From: JBJXGE01 sp046154185
Lineage (GTDB): Bacteria > Planctomycetota > UBA8108 > UBA1146 > JAJFFE01
Assembly (NCBI GenBank): GCA_046154185.1
Contig: JBJXGE010000035.1
Coordinates: forward strand, 1-64,000
Direction: 5' to 3'
Length of the DNA: 64,000 nucleotides
The notes under the pieces are model-generated. The model was not told the origin of the DNA, made no database searches, and was given only the letters and a program-made list of their open reading frames with translations. This document shows positions 43,371 to 50,225 of this stretch, in pieces; within the stretch, counting starts at the first letter, position 1; each line of letters starts with the position of its first letter. Position numbers and translations under genes: made by a program.

Positions 43371-44561
43371 ATGAGCCGATTTGATTCGTTGCAAGTTCAA
43401 GACTACGAGCTCCCGGCGGCGCTGCTCGCGCGCTTGCAGACGCCAGCGCTCGTGATTCAACTCGATGTCGTACGCGAAAACCTACGCCGCATGCGCGCGT
43501 ACCTCGGCGGCGATCTAGCTCGGTGGAGGCCGCATGCGAAGACCACCAAGATCGCCGAAGTCTATGCCGAACTCGTGGCGGTCGGCGTGCGAGCCTTTAA
43601 ATGCGCGACCACGCGCGAAGCCGATGTGTTGCTCGCGACCATGAGCGCTGCGGGTGTTTCCGACGGTGACGTGCTGCTCGCATATCCAGTCGTTGGGCCA
43701 ACGCTCGAGCGCGTCGCTGAACTCGCGCGGCGCTATCCCGCGACGCGCGTTTCGATATTGTGCGAGAACGAGGCTGCGCTCGACTCCCTGCCGGCAAATG
43801 TCGGCATCTTCATCGACATCGATCCCGGCATGGGTCGCACCGGCATGCCGGCGAGCGCGCACGACACGCTCCTCGCGATCGCGCGCGCGGCGCGCGGGAA
43901 GTTTCGCGGTCTGCATTGGTACGAAGGGCATCTCCATGGCATGCGCTCGGAGGCGCGCGCGGCGCAGGCCTTTGCGAGTTATGGTCAGTTGCTCGGGTGT
44001 TGGCGGGCGTTGCAGAGCGGCGGCATCGAAGTCGGCGAGATCGTGACGAGCGGCACGTCGACGTTTCGGCAGGCGCTCGCGTTCGCGCCGTTCGCGAGCG
44101 AACTCGGCGCCACGCGTCATCGTGTTTCACCCGGCACGGTCGTGTTTCACGACTATCGATCGGAGTTGGAAATCGATGACGTCGACCTCGTGCCGGCGGC
44201 CGTCGTTGCGACGCGCGTCGTGAGTGCGCCCGGAGAGCGCCGCGTCACGTGCGATGCGGGGTCGAAGTCACTCGCGGCCGAAGCCGGCTCCCCCTGCGCC
44301 TACGTATTGGGTCATCCCGAGTTCGTGCCGCTCACGCCGAGCGAGGAGCACTTGCCGATCGAGGTATCGCGCGGAAACCCGCCGGCCCGCGGCACGGTGC
44401 TGTATCTGGTACCGCGGCACATTTGCCCAACCGTCAATCTCGCGGCGGAGGCAGTCTTGGTGGCGGCCGGTCGCGCGGTTCGAATTGTCCCGGTCGGGGC
44501 CCGGGCGCATGAATTGTTGCTCGATCCCGGCCGGCCGCTCGCCATGGAAACTCGTATGTAA
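43371..44561 (+). CDS. D-threonine aldolase/D-serine dehydratase-like PLP enzyme
   Basis: This 396-residue protein has the alanine racemase-like N-terminal barrel with PLP lysine in WRPHAKTTK (K57). Its C-terminal metal site VPRHICPTVNL gives H350 and C352, matching the zinc ligands of eukaryotic-type D-serine dehydratase and the metal site of D-threonine aldolase. The reaction is therefore probably cleavage or dehydration of a D-hydroxy-amino acid rather than racemisation. The protein lacks a signal peptide. The start ATG 43371 is preferred over a ATG seven codons earlier because GGAGA sits just upstream. It is a stand-alone plus-strand gene followed by a weak hairpin (44578-44609). Confidence 0.85.
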   Translation: MSRFDSLQVQDYELPAALLARLQTPALVIQLDVVRENLRRMRAYLGGDLARWRPHAKTTKIAEVYAELVAVGVRAFKCATTREADVLLATMSAAGVSDGDVLLAYPVVGPTLERVAELARRYPATRVSILCENEAALDSLPANVGIFIDIDPGMGRTGMPASAHDTLLAIARAARGKFRGLHWYEGHLHGMRSEARAAQAFASYGQLLGCWRALQSGGIEVGEIVTSGTSTFRQALAFAPFASELGATRHRVSPGTVVFHDYRSELEIDDVDLVPAAVVATRVVSAPGERRVTCDAGSKSLAAEAGSPCAYVLGHPEFVPLTPSEEHLPIEVSRGNPPARGTVLYLVPRHICPTVNLAAEAVLVAAGRAVRIVPVGARAHELLLDPGRPLAMETRM

Positions 44562-44780
44562 CTCGGCCCTAGCCCGTGACCAACCGGCCGACGTGCGCAA
44601 GTGTTGGTCGGAAGCCGGCGTCTGGCAGCCCGAGCAACCCCAAACACCGGGAACTCGCGTCCGTACTTTCGCCGATAACAGTGCTAATGGATGACGCGTG
44701 AGCCCGGACAGCGCATAATGCGCCGACGTCGCGCAGGGGCTGGCGCGGGAACTTGAAACTCGCAGGAGAGAAGGTAGCGG

Positions 44781-45596
44781 ATGGTTGCGTTTCGTCGTGC
44801 GACTAAAAGGCTAGCGCCGGTCGCTTTGTTGTTTGGACTCGTCTCGGCACTGGGAGTGCTCGCGCCGCGCGTGAGCGAGGCCGGCGAGTCGAAGTTCGAC
44901 GCGTCTCACACGGGCAAGATTCCATTCATCATCGGCTACGAGCTTGGCAAGAAAGAAGCCGAGTTCAGCGGCAAGCCGATGTTCGTATTCTTCACAGCCA
45001 CGTGGTGAGGGCCTTGTAAGAAGTTGGCCAGTTCGGCCTTCAATAGCGAAGAGCTCGTGAAAGAACTCGAGAATTGGGTGCCGGTGCTCGTGGACGGCGA
45101 TACCGAGAAACCTGTCCTCGAGAAGTTTGGCGTGCAGGGTTTCCCGACCGTGAAATTCTTCTCGGCGAGCGAGAAACCGCTCGGCGAAATGGGCGATCGG
45201 TCACCTGGTGGAATCATCGCCAAGTTGCAAGCCGGCGTGAAAAGCCTCGGCAAGATCCAACTGACGAAGGCTTACTCGAAGCTCAAGAAGGCGCGCGCGA
45301 GTCTCGATAAAGCGCTCGCCAAGAAGGGCAACTACAAAGCCGCGCTCGCGGAGATCGCCGAGATCGAGAAGATCGGTCACCAAGGCGTCGACTTCCAGTT
45401 CGCGATGAAAGAGCGCGCGAAGATTGCGGAGATCGCCGCGAAGGAGCTCGAGGAGGCGAAGGGTCTCATCGAGTCCAACCCCGCCAAGGCGAAGACTGCG
45501 CTCGCGAAGATCAAGAAAGACTTCGAAGGAATTCCGGCGTCCGAAGAGGCTGGCAAGGCGCTGGCCGATCTCGAGAAGAAGGAAGCGGGCGGGTAG
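44781..45596 (+). CDS. exported thioredoxin-like selenoprotein (in-frame TGA = selenocysteine)
   Basis: Reading through the TGA at 45006-45008 gives one 271-residue protein. It has a signal peptide (~1-36) and a thioredoxin domain: FVFFTATW then Sec76-G-P-C-K-K, EKFGVQGFPTVKFF with the cis-proline. A lysine/alanine-rich helical tail (~150-271) follows. The TGA stands exactly where the first cysteine of W-C-G-P-C belongs. Both halves are in the same frame and similarly coded, and no start codon or ribosome site precedes the second half. A hairpin that could be a bacterial SECIS follows at 45020-45041. The role would be disulfide/peroxide redox chemistry in the periplasm. An alternative is a real nonsense mutation, but its position is too precise for chance decay. 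It ends at a two-way terminator. Confidence 0.82.
45020..45041 (+). promoter_or_regulatory. candidate bacterial SECIS hairpin after the TGA
   Basis: The segment folds as gaa-(gtt bulge)-ggcc-agttc-ggcc-ttc, a 7-bp stem with a 3-nt bulge and a 5-nt loop containing G and U. The loop lies 22-26 nt after the TGA, in the distance range used by SelB-dependent recoding in bacteria. Folding was done by eye. The stem is short, so it is a candidate. Confidence 0.5.
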
Positions 45597-45619
45597 TCGT
45601 TCGCTACTCGGTCTGCACG

Positions 45620-45661
45620 GCAGCGACTTCTAGTGTGCGATTCGCACCTGGAAGTCGCTGC
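45620..45661. terminator. two-way terminator between convergent genes
   Basis: A long hairpin (outer 11-bp stem gcagcgacttc / gaagtcgctgc, inner gtgcg / cgcac stem) lies between the selenoprotein gene and the convergent uracil-DNA glycosylase gene. The plus side continues into a T-rich stretch (ttatttt). Confidence 0.7.
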
Positions 45662-45663
45662 TG

Positions 45664-46425
45664 TTATTTTCGGCGCCGGTGATCGGGACCGCTGCTCGCG
45701 GGTTCCGCAGCAAACTCGATCCCGAGCGCGCGCAGGTCGCGCTCGGCTTGCTCGCTCCAACCGCGATTGGCGGCCGGACTCGCGGGGCTCGGGTGAAGCA
45801 TGCGGCCGAAGCGCTCGATCGTCGAATGACCGGCGAGCGCTCGGCGCGCGCGCTCTTCAGCAAACGCGCCGATGCCGACGACAATCGACGGTCGCACACA
45901 CTCGACGACGCGGGCGAGCGCGAGATCGCACGCCGCATAAAGCGGCGCGCATTCGCTCGCGGGCAATTTATCGGGCGTTCGATTCGCGCCGCGCTCCTCC
46001 ATGAACACGAGTGGGCAGTAATTGTGGACGAAGAAGCGCGCGAAAAAACGCGTCGGTGTGCCAAAGCGCGCTCTTGCCCAACCCCACAGTCGCCGGCCGC
46101 TCACTTCGCTGCGCGCGCAGCTAAAGCCGGTGATCGGCCGCTTCGGATGTTCAACGGCGGGTCGCGCGACGGCGGCCTTGATCCCGAGCCAATTCCGCAC
46201 CGCGGCAACTTCGCCGAACGGCACGCCGGTTTGCGCCATGCCGTATGGGCCCGGGTTCATGCCGATCAATAACACGTCCTTGCGACCGGCGCCGTAGCGC
46301 TCGAGAAATTCGCGGTGCGATTCCCACGCGTATCGGAGCGGATTGTAAACATGAGTGATGGGCGCGCCGAAGCGCAGCGAATCGACGGCATCGGCGAGGG
46401 CGAGTGAAACTTCCGTGAGCTGCAT
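45664..46425 (-). CDS. SMUG1-type uracil-DNA glycosylase
   Basis: This 253-residue enzyme removes uracil (and related damaged pyrimidines) from DNA at the first step of base-excision repair. The SMUG signature GMNPGPYGMAQTGVPFGEV is at 55-73, and the second motif HPSPASPAANRGW begins at H211. The central W-(A/G)-A-R segment and HNYCPLVFM are also typical. No iron-sulfur cysteine cluster is present, unlike family 4 enzymes. ATG 46425 is chosen because coding similarity starts there. The upstream extension of the frame lacks it. The gene stands alone between a terminator and the HEAT-repeat gene. Confidence 0.88.
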   Translation of the reverse strand: MQLTEVSLALADAVDSLRFGAPITHVYNPLRYAWESHREFLERYGAGRKDVLLIGMNPGPYGMAQTGVPFGEVAAVRNWLGIKAAVARPAVEHPKRPITGFSCARSEVSGRRLWGWARARFGTPTRFFARFFVHNYCPLVFMEERGANRTPDKLPASECAPLYAACDLALARVVECVRPSIVVGIGAFAEERARRALAGHSTIERFGRMLHPSPASPAANRGWSEQAERDLRALGIEFAAEPASSGPDHRRRK

Positions 46426-46484
46426 GCGCGTCGTTGTAGCGAAGCGCCGCGCGCTTGTCAGCGTTACGCTGAGAGATTCGCCAA

Positions 46485-47246
46485 TTATTTGGCTGGTGCT
46501 GGCAGCGCGGCGGACCACCGCGCCGCGGCGCGCTCGAGTTCGCGCGGTGTCGCGTCGGCGCGATACGGCAGGCGCACGGCGGTGAGATCGCGCAGGAGTT
46601 CAATCGCATTCTCGCGGACAAAGATGTCGGAGTCCGTGAGCGCCGACACGGCGACGGGGATCGCGCGCTCATCGTCCAGAGCGAGGAAGATGCGGAAGAC
46701 CGCGCGCCGAACATTTTCGTTCGAGTGCTTCGCGGCTTCGATGAGGTGCGGCACCGCCGGCTCTCCGATTGCGATGAGATGGGACTCAGCGCGCCAGCGA
46801 TTGCGCGAGCGTTGGCGATTGAGTTCGCTGATATGAAAGTCGATGAGTGCGCGCAGTTCTTGCGCTCGCGCGAGCGCCGCCCGTTCGCGCGAGCGCTCGG
46901 CGCGCGTTACGATCGCCGGCTTCGGCTCGGCGCTCAGTACCTCGGCGGGGTTCTGCGCCGCCGGGGTCGCGTCGGGCAGCGTCACCGTGCCGACTTTGGC
47001 TTCGATGCTCTGGACGCTCGTGCGCGCGAGTCGCACGATGCCAAGGCCAGCGAAGTCGATGACAACTTCGTCGTCGTTCGAATCGGCAGAGAGATTACCT
47101 TGAATTTGCGCGCCGTTGTTGAGAACGAAGACGTGCGAAGTCTTGATCGTGTCGGCCTGCAAGCCGCTGCTGCTCAAGACGATCCACGCGCCGAGTGCCA
47201 GCGCTCCGAGGCACAATGCGGTAGTCAAAGACCACGACGACGACAT
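46485..47246 (-). CDS. membrane-anchored HEAT-repeat protein
   Basis: This 253-residue protein has an N-terminal hydrophobic segment (~8-28), possibly an uncleaved anchor. A small beta domain follows (~34-95, HVFVLNNGAQIQGNLSADSNDD), resembling short SH3-like sequences found in planctomycete exported proteins. A charged coiled-coil-like linker leads to two or three HEAT/PBS-type repeats (~150-235, for example GEPAVPHLIEAAKHSNENVRRAVFRIFLAL). These serve as protein-protein interaction scaffolds. No enzymatic motif is seen. The partner is unknown. Confidence 0.7.
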   Translation of the reverse strand: MSSSWSLTTALCLGALALGAWIVLSSSGLQADTIKTSHVFVLNNGAQIQGNLSADSNDDEVVIDFAGLGIVRLARTSVQSIEAKVGTVTLPDATPAAQNPAEVLSAEPKPAIVTRAERSRERAALARAQELRALIDFHISELNRQRSRNRWRAESHLIAIGEPAVPHLIEAAKHSNENVRRAVFRIFLALDDERAIPVAVSALTDSDIFVRENAIELLRDLTAVRLPYRADATPRELERAAARWSAALPAPAK

Positions 47247-47407
47247 GCGTTGAACTCCAATGGTGCGAACTGTGTTGCGATCCGAGCATGCGGGCGAAGC
47301 CCAGGTTCCGTGCCCACAGTTCTTATCACTGGCTGACCGACTGTCAACGTGCGGGATCGCTAGGACTCTGTTACCGTAGTGCGCGCACGAGCATAAATTT
47401 GGTGACC

Positions 47408-47782
47408 ATGGACAACTCCGCTTTCAATAAAAAGCTCGGCATCGTCGCGGAGGACCTCGCCGACGGCAGCGTGCGACTCACGCTCGAGGTCGACGCGTCG
47501 TTCGCGAACGACATCGGCGCGATCCACGGCGGCGTCGCCGCGACCCTGCTCGATGGCGCGATGGGACGCGCGTGCTGCCGCACGCTGGCACCCGGCGAGG
47601 GCTGTGCGACCGTGCATCTCTCCGTGCAATATCTCGCATCGGCGGAGGGCCGCCTCACCGCGATCGGCCGCCTCGCACGCCGCGTCCGCCGCATCGCGTT
47701 CATCGATGGCGAATGCACCCGCGCCGACGGCGTTGTCGTCGCCCGGGCGCAAGGCACTTGGGCTATCGTGCCGAAGCCTTGA
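47408..47782 (+). CDS. PaaI-family hotdog thioesterase
   Basis: This 124-residue hotdog-fold protein has the conserved motif IGAIHGGVAATLLDGAMG, in which the HGG-x-x-x-x-x-D pattern matches PaaI/YbgC-like acyl-CoA thioesterases. It would hydrolyse a CoA thioester, perhaps of an aromatic or short-chain acid. It is on the plus strand with no operon partner. The benzoyl-CoA genes are ~5 kb away, too far to infer a link. Start ATG 47408 has only a weak GGTGACC ribosome site. Confidence 0.85.
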   Translation: MDNSAFNKKLGIVAEDLADGSVRLTLEVDASFANDIGAIHGGVAATLLDGAMGRACCRTLAPGEGCATVHLSVQYLASAEGRLTAIGRLARRVRRIAFIDGECTRADGVVVARAQGTWAIVPKP

Positions 47783-47839
47783 TCGTGCTTCCGCGTTCGG
47801 CGGCGAACGAGGAAGACGATGTGTCGACGAGCACGGCCT

Positions 47840-48730
47840 TCATCGCGAGTCACGTGTGAGCGACATGATTTCGTCTGTTGTCATCGAAACGTCGGCCCGG
47901 TCGCACAGACGCCTCACGGTTGCTTGCCCTCGGATTTCGCCACGTCCTAACGCATGAACAACCGTGTCGTGCGCCCGCGTCGTCAAAGTCGCCCTCGTTT
48001 CTTGCGCAGGCGAAATCGGATCCGCCATCGCGACTTCGACTTGCAAGCCGCGCAGTCCCAACACTCGCCAGACGTGCGACGCGAAAACGTGGTCTTTCCA
48101 ATACGCGACGTGCTCGGCGATGTTGACGCTGGGATCGGCGCACGACCAGCGGAGGGCGATCGGCAGGACGCGCGCGGGCGCGTCGATGGCGGCTTGCGTG
48201 AGCGAGGAGTGAAACGGCATCACGCTGGCGCCGCCGGACGACGTGCCTTCGAGGAAGACGCACACGCTGTGGCCGAGGGCGAAGCGTTCGCGCATTTGGT
48301 CGATGACGATGGGGATCGCGCGGCGCGCCGCGCGTTGAACACCGATCCCAGCGCTCAGTCGGAAGAGCGAGCCGATCGCGGGCCAGCGCGCCATTTCTGC
48401 TTTCGCGACGAAGAAACATTTGAAAACACTGCCGACGGCGAAGACGTCGAGATAGCCCAAGTGGTTGGGCGTGATGAGGAAACTGCCGGGCGGGATCGCG
48501 CCGTGCACTGCGACACGGATGCCGATGATCGCGACCATCGCGCGCTGCCAGCGGCGGCCCCAGTCGAGTGCCAAGCGATAGCGCGCGCGACGGGTCGGAC
48601 GGAGCGTGCGAAGCGCGAGGTATGGAACCAGGAGCGCGAGCGTCGTCGCGACGATGGCCCCGAGTCGCGCCGTGGCGAGGACCGGGCGGTGTCGGGGTTT
48701 CGTCTGCAGTTGCTCGCCGGTTGAACTCAT
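47840..48730 (-). CDS. 1-acyl-sn-glycerol-3-phosphate acyltransferase (PlsC-like)
   Basis: This 296-residue membrane-associated enzyme has the catalytic HX4D motif NHLGYLD (H90, D95) and the second block FLEGTSSGG (E161). The usual R is replaced by S in EGTRS. It probably acylates lysophosphatidic acid in phospholipid synthesis or acts on another lysolipid. A hydrophobic segment at ~20-42 anchors it. ATG 48730 is preferred to a longer frame because the extra residues show no coding character. It faces the divergent gene at 48868. Confidence 0.85.
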   Translation of the reverse strand: MSSTGEQLQTKPRHRPVLATARLGAIVATTLALLVPYLALRTLRPTRRARYRLALDWGRRWQRAMVAIIGIRVAVHGAIPPGSFLITPNHLGYLDVFAVGSVFKCFFVAKAEMARWPAIGSLFRLSAGIGVQRAARRAIPIVIDQMRERFALGHSVCVFLEGTSSGGASVMPFHSSLTQAAIDAPARVLPIALRWSCADPSVNIAEHVAYWKDHVFASHVWRVLGLRGLQVEVAMADPISPAQETRATLTTRAHDTVVHALGRGEIRGQATVRRLCDRADVSMTTDEIMSLTRDSR

Positions 48731-48867
48731 GCGCAGCGATTCTCCGCGGTCGGCGCGCGAACGCAACCGCGCCTGCGCGCGCGGCACTTGCCGGATGCTG
48801 GCCGTTTCGGGTAAGAGTGCGCGATTAGGAATAAACAATTCGACGTGCAGAGAGAGGACCGCCGAAC

Positions 48868-49305
48868 ATGGCCGAACCACGCCCGACGATGAGTGACGCG
48901 GAGCTTGCCATCAAACTTTACGACCTGCGGCGCGAGGCGGTCATGCGCGAATCGCGCACCGCGATCAACAGCAAGTTTTGGCCGAAGACCTTCGAAGATG
49001 TCGTGGCCGTCGTGTCGCGGCCCGAGGATCCGCTGAACGCGCCGTTTCGTCAGGTCTCGAGCTATTGGGAAATGGTCTACGGGATGGCCCGCCACGGCAT
49101 CACGCACGCCGACTATCTCATGGAGAACAACGGAGAGGGTTTGTTCCTGTTCGCGAAGCTGCGTCCGCACCTCGAGCGCTTTCGCAAAGAGTATTCGCCC
49201 CTCGCGTTTCAGAACGCCGAATGGGTCGCGACTCAGTCAAGCGAAGGCCGCCGCCGCTTCGAGTTCTTCTCCGCACGCGTGCAGAAGATGCTGGCGACGA
49301 AGTAG
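48868..49305 (+). CDS. conserved-type hypothetical protein
   Basis: This 145-residue soluble, mainly helical protein has a FWPKTFEDVVAVV...NAPFRQVSSYWEMVYGMARHGI segment rich in aromatics. I do not recognise the family. Its composition and codon choice look like a real gene. It starts at ATG 48868 with AGAGAGGA upstream. It is followed after ~110 bp by a lipoprotein gene in the same direction, so the two may share a transcript. Confidence 0.65.
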   Translation: MAEPRPTMSDAELAIKLYDLRREAVMRESRTAINSKFWPKTFEDVVAVVSRPEDPLNAPFRQVSSYWEMVYGMARHGITHADYLMENNGEGLFLFAKLRPHLERFRKEYSPLAFQNAEWVATQSSEGRRRFEFFSARVQKMLATK

Positions 49306-49415
49306 TGGCAACTCCGAACGCGCGCGGCGCGACGAGCCGAGCGGAACAAGCGGTCTACCTCGTCGATTGCTCGCCGAAGCGAAATCTCAATCACCACCAC
49401 AGAAAGTGGGCTCAC

Positions 49416-49961
49416 ATGCGCATTGGTCGATTCCTCACGCTCGCGCTCTGCACGTTGACTTTGTTCAGTTGTGAAAAAGCCGCGCAGACTCCAACCACGA
49501 CGACGCCATCAACCCCGCCGGCCGCGGCCCCAACAACTCCTCCCGCGACGAGCCCACCGGCGAAACCGAGCGCCGTACCTGCCGCGCCCGACATGAAGCC
49601 TGCGGCCGCCACGCCGCCGGTCGAATCACCCGACGAAACGCCGACCTCGGTCGTGTCGAAGCTCACGGACACCTTAACCAAGATCAAGGACTCGGAAGCT
49701 GCCAAGGTCGCCGGGGCTCAAGTCGCGTCGCTCACCGATAAATTGTCGAGCCTCATGAAGAAGGTCTCCGAAGTTTCGGCTACCGACGTCAAATCGTTGG
49801 CGGGCGACCTTACCAAGAAGGCGACCGAGGCAGTGAGCCCCGAGCTCAAGGCGGCGTTCAACAAACTATCGGCCGAAATAACGCGAATCACGGGCAACAC
49901 GGATTTGCTCGCGCCACTGCGCCAGAGCATCGACAAGCTCAAAGAACTGCTGCCGAAGTAG
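49416..49961 (+). CDS. lipoprotein of unknown function
   Basis: This 181-residue protein has a type II signal peptide with lipobox TLFSC (Cys19). A Thr/Pro/Ala-rich linker (~20-72) and a helical, lysine-rich C-terminal domain (~75-181) with repeated K.-.-L-like heptads follow. It would be attached to a membrane by its lipidated cysteine with an extended spacer. No enzymatic motif is seen. The start is ATG 49416, the only start giving an intact lipobox. Confidence 0.75.
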   Translation: MRIGRFLTLALCTLTLFSCEKAAQTPTTTTPSTPPAAAPTTPPATSPPAKPSAVPAAPDMKPAAATPPVESPDETPTSVVSKLTDTLTKIKDSEAAKVAGAQVASLTDKLSSLMKKVSEVSATDVKSLAGDLTKKATEAVSPELKAAFNKLSAEITRITGNTDLLAPLRQSIDKLKELLPK

Positions 49962-50225
49962 CGGGCGTTCAGATTGGGTCGACCCTTAGCTCCTAGCTCG
50001 GCCTAACGACAAGTCCACGCGCGGCTTTCGGTCAGCGACCGGCGTGACCGGGCCGCGCGTTTCTTGCGCGCGATCGCCGTCCTCATTGAGACGACGCGTC
50101 GCGAGGGATAGTATCGGCGTCCTACAAGCCAAGCTCTTTGACTCGGCAGACGTTCGACGTGAGTCGGCGCGTCATCCCGTGGGCTTCCGTTTCAGTTCGT
50201 GTAGAGGGAATGAAGGAGGACGACG

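Noticed and set aside
45024..45596. Separate gene starting at TTG 45024 after the TGA
   Set aside because: There is no ribosome site, and the start would fall inside a thioredoxin active site. The frame and similarity continue from the upstream part.
44781..45596. Genetic code change (TGA = Trp or Gly) as explanation of the in-frame TGA
   Set aside because: TGA is used as the normal stop of many genes here, for example at 13184, 18882, 24874, 30548 and 34168. Only one gene has an internal TGA, and it is at a Cys position.
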